Shown here piece by piece: positions 8,758-18,233 of a stretch of 64,000 bases of DNA. Origin of the DNA: Methanobacterium spitsbergense (lineage in GTDB: Archaea > Methanobacteriota > Methanobacteria > Methanobacteriales > Methanobacteriaceae); NCBI RefSeq assembly GCF_019931065.1, contig NZ_JAIOUQ010000013.1, positions 62,001 through 126,000 of the forward strand, written 5' to 3'. The translations under genes were made by a program, and so were the position numbers. The stretch's first letter is position 1. Each line of letters opens with the position of its first letter. Below the pieces are notes generated by a model. The model saw nothing but the letters and a program-made list of their open reading frames with translations, did not search any database and was not told where the DNA came from.

Positions 8758-9380
8758 AAAATAACCCATTTAATTCTTATTTTTTATTCCATGATAAATT
8801 AATAGTAATTTGAATTATATTCACTGATATACATTTTATTCTTAATAATAAAATTCTAAAATATTTTTACTTGTAACTAGCATAAACATACTCCAATTTT
8901 CTTTTTAGATATAATAGCATTATTTACTCGTTTAATACTGATCTCTGTAACTTGGGGATAACTAGGTATAAATTTGGGTGAAAACTAGGAATATTCATTT
9001 ATATACTACCGAACTATCTATAATATACACCAGTATTGAACATGTGATCAAAAAAAACCAGTCATCAAATGTTGCTATGGTGATAAGCTATATCATATGC
9101 TTGCATTTAATAAAACAAAAATATTTCATTACTGGAACGTAAATTCCAGGATTAAATATGAACCAACAAAAAAAATACTTATAGAACACAGTTTACACTA
9201 TCTATCTGAATTGATTATTAACCCTTAAATAAAAAGTGTCCCAATTTAACCCTCTTCTTCAAATTTATGAAAAATAGAGAAAATTCAGTAAAAATCTAAA
9301 ATAAGCGGTTTAAATGGATAACTTGGAGTTATTAAAAGAATAACAAAAAATTTCATATAAAGATTACACGGAGATTTACT
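8758..9380. other. gene-poor AT-rich gap
   Basis: About 620 bases without a convincing gene. An open frame at 9043-9228 has no start codon with a ribosome binding site except an internal ATG and no recognisable product. The last 100 bases before 9381 contain a TATA-like stretch for the following membrane gene. No RNA gene or repeat was recognised. Confidence 0.4.
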
Positions 9381-9713
9381 ATGGTTTATGACATAATATG
9401 GCCCATAATACCAGTTATAGGAGGTTACTTCTTAACATACAGTCTTTACAGACTAAATTTAATTAAAAAATCAATACACGTTAGTATATGGAATTTAATT
9501 ATAGGACTGACCTTCATTATATCTGCAGGAGCTGGTTTTTTGCTTCTCATTTTCTTGGATCTTGGTATAAAACTGCCAATCAGCCCTCAATTACTATATG
9601 CACACGTTGAAATTGGTTTAACAATGGCCTTGGTTACCATATTCCACTTTCACATATACTGGAAATCTGCTAGAACAATGTTTATCAGTGCCAAAAGGAG
9701 GAAAGAAGCATGA
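9381..9713 (+). CDS. small membrane protein with paired histidines, cytochrome b-like
   Basis: 110 residues with three predicted membrane helices. It contains the pattern HVSIWN, then GAGFLLLIFLDLGI, HVEIGLTMAL and TIFHFHIYWK. The same pattern occurs in the C-terminal half of the next protein, so the two are paralogues. Spaced histidines in helices resemble DUF4405/cytochrome b561-type heme binding, but heme binding is inference. The stop overlaps the next start (ATGA at 9710-9713), so the two are translationally coupled. Confidence 0.65.
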   Translation: MVYDIIWPIIPVIGGYFLTYSLYRLNLIKKSIHVSIWNLIIGLTFIISAGAGFLLLIFLDLGIKLPISPQLLYAHVEIGLTMALVTIFHFHIYWKSARTMFISAKRRKEA

Positions 9714-10405
9714 AAGCAAGATTAATAACTTCCTTATCATTTATACCCTTCATTGCTGCTATGGCTATGTCAGAATCATGTGCTGTTAGTTGTCCTTATG
9801 GTCTTGTAAATGATCCATTCCCTGGTCAATGCCCCCGATATACTGATCTAAGCGGTGATGGATTATGTGATTTTTCTCAGGTTTCTACAACTGTCACCAC
9901 AGATAATTCCACAACTTCAACAGATACAAGCACGGATAACACGCAAGTAACAAATACCAGTGATCAGGTAAATGGGCATGGAGCAGTTTCTGATCAACAG
10001 GTTGATAGTAATGCCAGTACCATTCCAGATTCAAGCAATGGTATTGATAATGGAAGTTTTTATGATGGGTCAGGATACCATGTACTTCCTATTAGCATAT
10101 TACTAATTGCTGGTTATTTATTCACACACTATCTTTTTACCAAGGGCGTTTTGGATAGAAAAAAACATCGAAGAATTTGGAATATTCTATTAACAACGGG
10201 ATATTTTGGAATGGGTTCAACAGGAGTTATATTGATATTTTTGGTGAATTTAGGTATAAGAACAGCTTTAAATCCTACCATAACATTCTGGCATGTAGAA
10301 TTTGCTGTACTCATGACAATAACTACTTTAATACATATCCACTTAAATTGGAAACCATTTAAGAACATCTTCAAAGTACTTTTCAAAAATACATCATTTA
10401 ATTAG
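9710..10405 (+). CDS. membrane protein with Cys-rich N-terminus and histidine-bearing membrane half
   Basis: 231 residues. A signal-type helix is followed by a Cys motif (CAVSCPYGLVNDPFPGQC, then DLSGDGLCD), which resembles the short CPYGLVND-type Fe-S-like motif seen in archaeal and bacterial proteins. A Ser/Thr/Asp-rich linker (about residues 60-115) resembles a surface stalk. Three helices then repeat the neighbour's pattern (RRIWN, STGVILIFLVNLGI, WHVEFAVLMTITTLIHIHLNWK). It may be a membrane redox carrier with its partner at 9381. The binding of a cofactor is inferred, not shown. Confidence 0.65.
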   Translation: MKARLITSLSFIPFIAAMAMSESCAVSCPYGLVNDPFPGQCPRYTDLSGDGLCDFSQVSTTVTTDNSTTSTDTSTDNTQVTNTSDQVNGHGAVSDQQVDSNASTIPDSSNGIDNGSFYDGSGYHVLPISILLIAGYLFTHYLFTKGVLDRKKHRRIWNILLTTGYFGMGSTGVILIFLVNLGIRTALNPTITFWHVEFAVLMTITTLIHIHLNWKPFKNIFKVLFKNTSFN

Positions 10406-10540
10406 GAAAAAAGTTCTAAGAATTAGAATAATTGAATAATTTTAGTTCCATAATTTATTCTTTTACCATATAGAATTCTCTGATTGACATTGTCATGGAT
10501 CTACAATAGTAATTATATCTAAAAAAGATAAGATTTTAAA

Positions 10541-10867
10541 TTACTGAATCCTTGCACCTGTTACTGCATTTATGTAAATGGTATAGTAACCATTGTTAAC
10601 GGGAAATTTCCAAACTTTAACACCATTAAATGTTGTGAATACAGGTTTTCCAAGAGTTCCTTTGCCAACACCTTTACCTGTATATGGTTCGGCCAGTTCT
10701 TTGGCTTTTTCCGCACTAATATAAGTTGTTGTATTATTGGTGGAAGAATTTGTGGTGCTATTAATTGTGTTATTTGTTATATTATTATTTGAACTTGTAC
10801 AGCCACAGACTGAAACAAGAATTGTAATTATAGAGACTATTACAACTAAATTTTTATACGTTGCCAT
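10541..10867 (-). CDS. PepSY-like lipoprotein
   Basis: 108 residues. The N-terminus is a lipoprotein signal peptide ending in the lipobox VSVCGC, followed by an Asn/Thr-rich linker of about 25 residues. The C-terminal 60 residues (ISAEKAKELAEPYTG ... VWKFPV ... YTIYINAVTGARI) match the PepSY fold. PepSY lipoproteins are extracytoplasmic and often thought to restrain proteases; the role here is unknown. It converges with the redox-type pair to its left. Confidence 0.7.
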   Translation of the reverse strand: MATYKNLVVIVSIITILVSVCGCTSSNNNITNNTINSTTNSSTNNTTTYISAEKAKELAEPYTGKGVGKGTLGKPVFTTFNGVKVWKFPVNNGYYTIYINAVTGARIQ

Positions 10868-11344
10868 TTAAACCCTCATTTTTTCATTTTTGTATCAATA
10901 TCTTATCAAACATATTAAAAACTATAATTTAATAATTATAATCATAGTTAATTTAATTATCATAATTGTTTTAAAACGTGTAGGATTATTTTACAATTTT
11001 TTATTGTTTACATATATAATTATAATTAAAGTACTCTATGATAGCTCCTGTAATGTTAATTTACTCTCTCAAGAATTTAGGCAGGATTATAAAACTATTC
11101 CTCACTATAATATATTTATTGTTAATTTTAATAGGTAGAAAAAATATTATTAAGAAAATTTAGTTATGTAAAAAAATAATTGATAATATCCATGAATTTG
11201 GGATATTTCAACATTTTTAATTAACATTTCAATTTATTTAATTTTCTTCCTATGAATTATTTTCATGTTTAGAAAGATAAATTTCAGTTAGACATTAATT
11301 TAAAGATTGAATCTAATTATTTATTATAATTGATTTTTAATGGA
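10868..11344. other. AT-rich intergenic region with inverted repeat
   Basis: Upstream of the PepSY lipoprotein and downstream of the PRC-barrel gene. It holds low-complexity AT sequence that accidentally gives an open frame of 82 codons rich in Ile/Asn/Leu. An inverted repeat, AATATCC (11185-11191) and GGATATT (11201-11207), could be a terminator hairpin for the PRC-barrel gene. Nothing else is recognised. Confidence 0.4.
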
Positions 11345-11623
11345 TTAAAGGTTATAATAATCTAATTCATCATTTTGTTCTGATTGTTCTGGTATTTCAA
11401 TGGTTGGTTTTTTTAATAAAACTTTATCGCCTATGCTTTCAATATTATCGTAGGATAATATTTTTCTATCTGCCATGCCTAAAGTTTCTCTAATTCCACC
11501 TTCACCGATTTCAATATTAATGATTTCGTTAGTATCATTATCCCATTCAATATTCTTCACTTTGCCTAGGCTATTGCCTTTTTGGTCAATAACTTCTTTG
11601 TTCATTATTTCATCGAATTTCAT
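11345..11623 (-). CDS. PRC-barrel domain protein
   Basis: 92 residues, a single PRC-barrel: FDEIMNKEVIDQKGNSLGKVKNIEWD with the following NEIINIEIGEGGI and a final DKVLLKKP strand. Archaeal stand-alone PRC-barrel proteins are small cytosolic proteins proposed to act in RNA metabolism or in division (CdpB family); which applies here cannot be told. An excellent AAAGGAGG site precedes the ATG at 11623. Confidence 0.8.
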   Translation of the reverse strand: MKFDEIMNKEVIDQKGNSLGKVKNIEWDNDTNEIINIEIGEGGIRETLGMADRKILSYDNIESIGDKVLLKKPTIEIPEQSEQNDELDYYNL

Positions 11624-11811
11624 TTTTTGTCCTCCTTTGAACGAATCAATACATACTAGACAATAATATGTAAATAGCTATTGCATTCCGCAACATCTTA
11701 ATACTTTGATTATAAATTTGTTGGTCCTATTATTTATTTTTTTGAAAATTTTTGGTTTATTTACCAATAAATAATATCAGATTTTTATCAGTAATATTTA
11801 CAATTAGATTT

Positions 11812-12630
11812 TTATGCAAATATCATTGCTAGTCCTAAGATAAGCATCATACCAACGAGTAATGGGGCATAGATCTTTTCAATGGTTGCAGAGTCTATTT
11901 TTTTAAGGAGTACTGGTCCTAAAAATGCACCTATAGCTGACCCTCCCCCAAGAAGAATAATTAAGGTCATATCTAATCTGCCAAGCAGATAATAACCTCC
12001 TATACCTGCAACTGAGTTAAATATAAGTACAAATACCGATGTACCAACAACCAACATCGCAGGAAGGCCTAAACTATAAAGTCCTGCAATAACAGGGGGG
12101 GTGCCACTTATTCCAAAAACTCCTGCCATTATTCCAGATGCAACACCGAAAAAGGAGGCTATAATTCTTTTAGTTCCTGTGAGTCTGTTGGAATTTATTT
12201 TATTCTCATCTTTATTATTATCCTCATTACCTTCTATAATTTCATCTGTATCTTTACGTCTTTTCCTTACACTTAATAGCATAGGAATCAACATTATTAA
12301 TGTAAAAATACCGAGAATCTTCCTTAAAAGGATAGATGGAATCATGTTTGCAAAATATGCTCCTAATAATGTGCCAATTATCCCTCCTATTCCAAGTATC
12401 AGACCTGTGCGGATTTCTACATTACCCTGGCGGTAGTGACTGAATGCTCCCATTAGAGTAGTAGGTAATACAGATGCTAAAGATGTTGCAATGGCCACTT
12501 GTGTTGGAATACCAAATACAAGTGTTAAAATTGGTACAAATAATCCACCCCCACCACCACCCAAAGTAGAAACTAATAGACCTATCAGGAATCCAAATAA
12601 CGGTAAAAAGATTATGTTTGTATCAATCAT
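11812..12630 (-). CDS. TauE/SafE family permease
   Basis: 272 residues with about eight membrane helices in two related halves. The first half has GFLIGLLVSTLGGGGGGLF, the second FFGVASGIMAGVFGISGTPP, both typical of TauE/SafE (sulfite/organosulfonate exporter) proteins. A hydrophilic loop (about 125-150, Asp/Glu/Asn-rich) separates the halves. The family moves sulfur or carbon oxyanions across the membrane; the substrate is not predictable. It is a single transcription unit by spacing. Confidence 0.85.
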   Translation of the reverse strand: MIDTNIIFLPLFGFLIGLLVSTLGGGGGGLFVPILTLVFGIPTQVAIATSLASVLPTTLMGAFSHYRQGNVEIRTGLILGIGGIIGTLLGAYFANMIPSILLRKILGIFTLIMLIPMLLSVRKRRKDTDEIIEGNEDNNKDENKINSNRLTGTKRIIASFFGVASGIMAGVFGISGTPPVIAGLYSLGLPAMLVVGTSVFVLIFNSVAGIGGYYLLGRLDMTLIILLGGGSAIGAFLGPVLLKKIDSATIEKIYAPLLVGMMLILGLAMIFA

Positions 12631-12749
12631 TTAATTTCCTTTGATTTAATCTTTAATTCCCTGGTTGGGGTTTTTGTTGTATAATTCCCCATTCTAACAT
12701 ATAAAATTTCAATATCGTATTTTCAGTTATATATTCAAAAAAAAAAGAT

Positions 12750-13085
12750 TTAAAAATAAGGTATGTTTTCATTTTGTGTTTCATAGAATTTTTTGAATTT
12801 GTTTATTAAATCCCTTGTGAAAGTGCTATCTTTCTTAAAATTTTCAGGCATAAGGGGATTTGGTATTGTAAGTTTGATTTCTAATAATATATTACCCGAA
12901 CATCTATCATAATGTATTTTAAAATTCAATAAATATTTAGGGGATATACAGGATTTAAAATCTGCTACCTTATCTTCTAGATATGTATATTGTTCCCTGC
13001 TAACACCATCATCTTCAAATAATAGTAATAAAACTGTTTTATTTTCTTGTACTTTTCGGATGCTCGTTGTTATTATCTGTATCAT
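12750..13085 (-). CDS. hypothetical soluble protein
   Basis: 111 residues with no signal peptide or membrane helix and mixed alpha/beta character. It begins IIQ-type strands (MIQIITTSIRKVQENKTVLLL region) and ends in a helix rich in Lys and Phe. I do not recognise the family. The length, normal amino-acid composition and start immediately after AGGGA-type sequence (AAGGGAAAAA) support a real gene. It may share a transcription direction with the TauE gene, 119 bases further on. Confidence 0.55.
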   Translation of the reverse strand: MIQIITTSIRKVQENKTVLLLLFEDDGVSREQYTYLEDKVADFKSCISPKYLLNFKIHYDRCSGNILLEIKLTIPNPLMPENFKKDSTFTRDLINKFKKFYETQNENIPYF

Positions 13086-13331
13086 TTTTTCCCTTATATA
13101 TTAATTAAAATGATGTTAAAAATATTTAATTGAACTCTATCCATAAAGTTCATACTATTTTTCATACAAAAAATCATATAATTATATGTCTTTACAATCG
13201 CTTTTAAATAATAGAATTAAATTTTTATTATAAAAATATCTTATAAGGTTTAATAATGGCTTATTGCTCTACGGTTATTACGAATAATCTCATTTTGAGG
13301 TAAAAAGTAATAATACAAATCAAATGGAAAG

Positions 13332-13570
13332 TATTATATATTTAAAAGGAGAATGTAATTAGTGATAAGAACAAATCTGAATTTAGTATTACTATTTTAC
13401 TGAATTCAGAATATAATTATTAATTTGACTCAGCCATATACTCCTTCGCAAGAGAAGTAGGGATCAAAAGCTAAAATTAGCAGATCCCTACAAGTTAATA
13501 TAAATTATTATATAGGAGATCCCAAAAAAAAACATTTTTCGCTCAAATGTATCATGATCTCCTATCTGTT
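13332..13570 (+). ncRNA. candidate structured RNA with three hairpins
   Basis: A TATA-like element (13332-13344) is followed by three strong inverted repeats in a gap without genes. Hairpin 1 pairs TCTGAATT (13376-13383) with AATTCAGA (13403-13410). Hairpin 2 pairs GTAGGGATC (13457-13465) with GATCCCTAC (13483-13491), with an inner GCTA/TAGC. Hairpin 3 pairs ATAGGAGATC (13512-13521) with GATCTCCTAT (13556-13565), with an inner ACATTT/AAATGT. T-rich DNA follows at 13580-13600, as at archaeal terminators. Strand and boundaries are inferred; no known RNA family was recognised. Confidence 0.4.
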
Positions 13571-14018
13571 CTTATTCTCTGTAATTTAATTTTTTTAATT
13601 AGTAATTAGTTAATTAATCCAAACTTTTTTAGGATTTCCATTAAAAGTATTATTGTAAATAAGAAAATTTCAATTGTAATCCAACGCAATATATTTAAAT
13701 TTAATTATTTATTTTAACTTTATATTAATTTTAAACACGGATTTTACTCTAATTTAATATTGATATATTATTTATTGTATGGAAAATTCTTGTTTAGTAT
13801 TATCATCGTAATAATTATAATTAGTAAAAGATTAATTTTGTAATACTAACCTATACATTTATATTATAATAGTCTAAATTATTAATGTGATTAAAAGGCG
13901 TTAAAGCATTATTACAGGAGTATTAAATTCTATCTCCTAAATCTGAAGAATGTATTACTGGATACAACTGTTCTAGCTTTAGCTTTAGTCTTGAGATAAA
14001 AATGAAAGGAGGAGTTAA
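13571..14018. other. AT-rich upstream region of the CbiM-type gene
   Basis: About 450 bases without a gene. It contains several T-rich runs, TATA-like stretches around 13855-13870, and GTAATACTAAC-type repeats (near 13842 and 13950) that could belong to a metal-responsive site for the uptake genes. I cannot name an operator with confidence. Confidence 0.35.
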
Positions 14019-14693
14019 ATGCATATACCGGATGGATTTATACCATTATGGCAAGTTCCTATTTACTATGCCATATTGGTTGTTGCTTTACTTATTTCCC
14101 TTAGATGGGCTAAAAAGAATCTTGATGAAAAAATGGTTCCTTTAATGGCAGTTTTAGCTGCAGCTATATTTGCTATCATGTCAATGAACATACCAATTCC
14201 TTGGGGAACTAGCGGACATATGGTGGGAGGAGCTTTGGTGGCTATTCTTTTCTGTGCCCCTGAAGCAGCAATCATCATATTTACATTAGTGCTCTTAGTA
14301 CAGGGGTTATTCTTTGGGGATGGAGGAGTTACAGCTCTTGCAGCAAATGTAATAAATATGGGAATTATTGGTGGTGTTGTGGGACTTTACAGTTTTAAAG
14401 CTTTAAGAAAATTAGTTGGTAAAGTACCCGCCATATTTATTGCTTCATGGCTTTCAATTTTTTTGGCTGCAGAGATGGTGGCTGTTGAGATGTGGTTAGC
14501 TGGAACATTTCCTTTAGGGTTGGGATTGATTTTTATGGGTATTTACCATTCAATAATTGGTGTTATAGAAGGTATACTTACTGTAGTGGTCATATTAGCC
14601 ATTGAAAAGACAAGGCCAGATCTACTGGGATGGAACCGTGACAAAAATTTGGGTAAACTTAAAACTGAAGAAAGTGAGGTGATAGCAAAATGA
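14019..14693 (+). CDS. cbiM: CbiM/NikM-type cobalt or nickel uptake membrane protein
   Basis: 224 residues, about six or seven membrane helices. It begins MHIPDGFIP, the N-terminus in which the amino group, His2 and neighbouring residues form the metal site of CbiM/NikM. The motif [18 protein letters not shown] is also diagnostic. It is the substrate-capture part of an energy-coupling-factor importer for cobalt (cobamides) or nickel (F430, hydrogenases). A strong AAAGGAGG precedes the ATG. The next gene overlaps by four bases. Cobalt versus nickel cannot be settled from sequence by eye. Confidence 0.9.
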   Translation: MHIPDGFIPLWQVPIYYAILVVALLISLRWAKKNLDEKMVPLMAVLAAAIFAIMSMNIPIPWGTSGHMVGGALVAILFCAPEAAIIIFTLVLLVQGLFFGDGGVTALAANVINMGIIGGVVGLYSFKALRKLVGKVPAIFIASWLSIFLAAEMVAVEMWLAGTFPLGLGLIFMGIYHSIIGVIEGILTVVVILAIEKTRPDLLGWNRDKNLGKLKTEESEVIAK

Positions 14694-14989
14694 GACATAA
14701 AGATAGAAACTTTGTTATTGTAGGGGTTATAATCTGTCTTATAATAGCATTAATGTCACCATTTATAGCTTCTTCAAATCCAGATGGGCTTGAAAAATCT
14801 GCAGAACAAATAGCAACTGCTCAAGATGGTGGAATGTATGAGGCTCCTCTACCAGATTATACATTTGAGCCTTTGGGAAAATTTGGTGAAGTATTTGCGC
14901 TGGCATTAGGGATATTAGTTACATTAGGTATTGGCTATATCCTGGCTTTGTTAATCAGACGAATTAATCCTCCAGAATCTTCTAATTGA
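14690..14989 (+). CDS. PDGLE-domain partner of CbiM (CbiN/NikN-like)
   Basis: 99 residues with two membrane helices flanking an outside loop, and the signature [12 protein letters not shown] near residue 28. PDGLE proteins act with CbiM/NikM as the accessory N subunit. Its ATG overlaps the stop of cbiM (ATGA at 14690-14693). No transmembrane Q or ATPase O gene follows, so these must be supplied from elsewhere. Confidence 0.85.
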   Translation: MRHKDRNFVIVGVIICLIIALMSPFIASSNPDGLEKSAEQIATAQDGGMYEAPLPDYTFEPLGKFGEVFALALGILVTLGIGYILALLIRRINPPESSN

Positions 14990-15084
14990 TTATATTTTTT
15001 TCTTATTTTTTTTAGTATTTTAATCGCTATATTAAATTTCGTTTATTAAAAATAGGATTAACACTATTTAAAAAAAAATTAATC

Positions 15085-15103
15085 GATGTAATATTAATAC
15101 ATC
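15085..15103. terminator. inverted repeat after the metal-uptake pair
   Basis: GATGTA (15085-15090) and TACATC (15098-15103) are separated by seven bases and lie about 95 bases after the PDGLE gene, close to T-rich and A-rich runs. It may be a terminator hairpin or a binding site; evidence is limited to the repeat itself. Confidence 0.3.
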
Positions 15104-15114
15104 AAATTTATGTT

Positions 15115-15375
15115 TTAAAATATATGAATTGTTGTATTATCCTGTTTAGCGTGTTTTTGTTTTGTATAAGAATATTGATATATATTTAATGGGCAGTTTT
15201 CAATTATATTGTTTATACCTAATATCTCAAGATTTTTTGTAGTTATATTAATTTGATTAATATTATTCATGCTATGTGATGTTTCAATATTATTTGGTAT
15301 TTTTTTTATTTTTTTATTTATCCATTGATTTTTTACTTTGAGTGTTAGGGTTATTTGAGGTGAGTTCGTTTTCAT
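15115..15375 (-). CDS. hypothetical small protein (doubtful)
   Basis: An 86-codon open frame rich in Asn, Ile and Lys, with no recognised domain, no membrane helix and no clear ribosome binding site before the ATG at 15375. It lies in the AT-rich gap between the CbiM pair and the MFS gene. It may be a chance frame; it is listed because the gap (14990-15540) has nothing better. Confidence 0.25.
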   Translation of the reverse strand: MKTNSPQITLTLKVKNQWINKKIKKIPNNIETSHSMNNINQINITTKNLEILGINNIIENCPLNIYQYSYTKQKHAKQDNTTIHIF

Positions 15376-15540
15376 TGATGGTTTTAAGGATATTTGTTAC
15401 TTTATTTTCCTGTTGTTTATTTTGCTATGCATGGTTGTACTGTTAACAATTTCAAAAATGAAAAAAATACTCTATTTAGACCATAATTTAATATTTAAAT
15501 AGAATTTAATATTCAATTATAAACTGTTGGTTTCGATAAT

Positions 15541-16728
15541 ATGTATAACAACTTTGAAAGATATAAATCATTTTTTAAGGGTGATGCAATGAAATTCATC
15601 ATCCTTTTGGGTATTGTGAGCCTTTTTGCAGACATGACCTATGAAGGATCGCGAAGTATAACTGGTCCATACCTAGCTATTTTGGGAGCCAGTGCAGTTA
15701 CTGTTGGATTTGTTGCAGGGTTTGGTGAATTATCTGGCTATGTTCTGAGGTTTTTTTCGGGAAAACTAGCAGATCGTACCCGTAGTTACTGGTCAATTAC
15801 TATAGGTGGGTATCTGATAAATCTGATGGCAGTACCACTTTTAGCTTTAGCTGGAAGCTGGGAAGTAGCTGCAGTATTGATTATAATTGAAAGAATGGGG
15901 AAAGGTTTGAGGGTACCATCAAGGGATGTGATGTTATCACATGCCAGTAGCCAAGTAGGTCATGGATGGGGATTTGGATTGCATGAGGCTTTAGATCAAA
16001 TTGGGGCCATATTAGGGCCTTTGATTGTTGCGGCAGTACTTTTTTATCATGGAAGTTACCAGATAGGATTTGCATTTCTTTTGCTACCTGCCTTGTTAGC
16101 CATTGTGGTTTTGGTTATTTCCAGATTTCTATATCCTCATCCTCATGATTTAGAAGTTGCGACTCCACCTTTAGATACAAAAGGATTGAAACGGATTTAT
16201 TGGCTTTACGTATTTGCTTCTGCTTTAATTGCAGCAGGTTTTGCTGATTTTGCACTAATAGCTTATCATTTCCAGAAGACCGCTCTAATTTCAGCTGGAT
16301 TTATACCTATTTTTTATGCTGTGGCCATGGGTGTTGATGGAATTGCTGCTTTGGTGTTTGGAAGACTATTTGATAAGGTTGGTTTATCCATCATGATAGT
16401 GGTGGCTTTATTATCTGCGCTTTTTGCTCCTATGGTATTTTTAGGAGGTTTTTATCTGGCTTTTCTAGGAATGATAATTTGGGGTATAAGTATGGGTGCA
16501 CAGGAATCTATTATGCGTTCTTCAGTTGCTGTAATGTCTGAGGTTAAAAAACGTGGTTCTGCCTACGGTATTTTTAATACTGTTTTTGGTGTTTCATGGT
16601 TTATTGGAAGTTTAATTATGGGTATATTATACACTTTTTCCATAACCTATTTGGTTGTATTTTCAGTATTAATACAACTTATTTCCATTCCTTTCTTCAT
16701 TACAATGTTAAAAATAAGGACAAAATAA
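15541..16728 (+). CDS. major facilitator superfamily transporter
   Basis: 395 residues with about 11-12 membrane helices. MFS features include the loop after helix 2, GKLADRTRSYWS, and the half-repeat GRLFDKVG. A conserved IERMGKGLRVPSRDVMLSHAS segment is characteristic of a prokaryotic MFS subgroup. The substrate is unknown. The ATG at 15541 is used here; an ATG at 15589 with the site AGGGTGATG before it is equally plausible and would shorten the protein by 16 residues. Confidence 0.85.
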   Translation: MYNNFERYKSFFKGDAMKFIILLGIVSLFADMTYEGSRSITGPYLAILGASAVTVGFVAGFGELSGYVLRFFSGKLADRTRSYWSITIGGYLINLMAVPLLALAGSWEVAAVLIIIERMGKGLRVPSRDVMLSHASSQVGHGWGFGLHEALDQIGAILGPLIVAAVLFYHGSYQIGFAFLLLPALLAIVVLVISRFLYPHPHDLEVATPPLDTKGLKRIYWLYVFASALIAAGFADFALIAYHFQKTALISAGFIPIFYAVAMGVDGIAALVFGRLFDKVGLSIMIVVALLSALFAPMVFLGGFYLAFLGMIIWGISMGAQESIMRSSVAVMSEVKKRGSAYGIFNTVFGVSWFIGSLIMGILYTFSITYLVVFSVLIQLISIPFFITMLKIRTK

Positions 16729-16909
16729 GAATATTATTGAATATATTTATAATTTATCACCACAAGGCATGAACAGTGTATTATATGAATACTAGAAAAG
16801 ATTTAACTCATCACAATCCATATAGATTTTCTAAAAATTAAAATAAAAAAATGGAATTTTTTTTATACAAATGTATAAGTTTTCCAATTTAAACTCTGGT
16901 TTGTACGTT

Positions 16910-17848
16910 TTATGGAGTTTTAACAGTTAATTCACCTGCACCATAACTATTCATACCCATAATGTCGATATAGGTTATGTTCCATCCATCAGATACTTTC
17001 TCAGCATTAATAACAGTGTATATATGGTTCCATTTGAACTTAATTACATCAGGGAGGTTATTCGCATATTTTATGGCCTCCTGGGCAGATGCATATGTTC
17101 CATTGGTAATTGTAAGGTTTTGATAATCATTAACACCGGATATTGTCTTTTGCAGATTATTGTAGTTGTATACCCTGTAACTGGAACCATTATTTGTTTC
17201 CATAACCGTCCATGTGAACATATCTGCAGTGGGATATGCTGTTATATGTGTAAATCCATCTTCTAATGTCTGACTTTGAATGGTGTCCATTTTTTCGTAC
17301 ACTCTTATTCCTCCAAATGATATGAGTATAATAAGAAATGCAACCATGGCTATTTTTTTGTATTTTTGGTTTATACGTATGTATAATATGATGAGAACTA
17401 CAAGGGCAATAATTGTTGTTATGAAATCAGTGTAGTAGTATATTTTAGCTGAAAATCGTGTTAAAGAAAATGGATATAAGAGTGGAATGCCGCCTGTGGT
17501 CAGAAAATCAAGGAACAGATGTGTTAATACACCAAAATATGCTAAAAGTACATTACGTACATTAAAATCAACAGATATATCTCGTTTTATTATATGGCTG
17601 ATTAATCCATTTAGAGATGGCCGGGATATTATATACAGAAATATTACTGCGGTTATAAATCCAAATACAAAGCTGTGTGTGATTCCTCTATGGGTGAATA
17701 TAAAAAGTTCAGATGATAAAAAACCAATTCCAATGAGTAAAACATCAAAATCAATTGATATCCCTCCAAAAGCCCCAGCTAACCTATTTTTAACTTTTAG
17801 AAATGTCAAAATAGCGAATGGGACTATGAAGTGTGTGAAAAGGTCCAT
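16910..17848 (-). CDS. DUF457-type membrane-bound metal-dependent hydrolase
   Basis: 312 residues. It starts MDLFTHFIVPFAIL and has the metal-site motifs DFDVL, THRGITHS and LTHLFLDFLTTGG of the YdjM/DUF457 family, with about five membrane helices up to residue 190. The last 125 residues form an outside domain (AYPTADMFTWTV ...) seen in archaeal and bacterial members. The family is annotated as membrane-bound metal-dependent hydrolase; the substrate is unknown. Single transcription unit by spacing. Confidence 0.85.
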   Translation of the reverse strand: MDLFTHFIVPFAILTFLKVKNRLAGAFGGISIDFDVLLIGIGFLSSELFIFTHRGITHSFVFGFITAVIFLYIISRPSLNGLISHIIKRDISVDFNVRNVLLAYFGVLTHLFLDFLTTGGIPLLYPFSLTRFSAKIYYYTDFITTIIALVVLIILYIRINQKYKKIAMVAFLIILISFGGIRVYEKMDTIQSQTLEDGFTHITAYPTADMFTWTVMETNNGSSYRVYNYNNLQKTISGVNDYQNLTITNGTYASAQEAIKYANNLPDVIKFKWNHIYTVINAEKVSDGWNITYIDIMGMNSYGAGELTVKTP

Positions 17849-18233
17849 ATGATATCTTCCTATGTTATATCTGAATTATTATCAAATTTTTAACGAAAAT
17901 AAATGTCTATAACTTCTATGTTTTTTGAATAATATTTTTCTTTCTGTATGTTTTAGTTTTTAAGGTTTTTAATTGATTTAGACAGCTCTACTTTTTAAAT
18001 ACAGTATATAATACCTATGCACAAATCATACACAAATCTCTAAAAAAGTTATTTGTACTATAAAATTAATCTCATTTGTTGGGTACAAAAAAATTTAACT
18101 TTCTATAAATCCAAAATATAATTATAAATTTATTTATGATGCCAATTTTCAATTTTTTATAATTATTCTACTTATAATATCTGGAATTCTGAAACAAGAT
18201 AAACTTCAAAAAGATTTATGGGAGGATTATTAA
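17849..18233. other. divergent intergenic region
   Basis: About 385 AT-rich bases between the DUF457 gene and the rhodanese gene. No gene or RNA recognised. The rhodanese promoter is probably in 18120-18200 (several TATA-like runs), with AGGAGG-like GGGAGGA before its ATG. Confidence 0.4.

Noticed and set aside
9043..9228. Open frame of 61 codons in the 8.8-9.4 kb gap
   Set aside because: No start codon with a ribosome binding site at its beginning; the only ATG is internal and the product resembles nothing I know.
10890..11138. 82-codon open frame on the plus strand
   Set aside because: Composed almost wholly of Ile, Asn, Leu and Tyr from AT-rich DNA, no ribosome binding site, overlaps the lipoprotein promoter; a chance frame.
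17487..17852. 121-codon open frame opposite the DUF457 gene
   Set aside because: Antisense shadow of a gene with clear family motifs; similar long shadows at 12101-12436, 23929-24297, 43475-43837 and 63398-63748 were rejected for the same reason.
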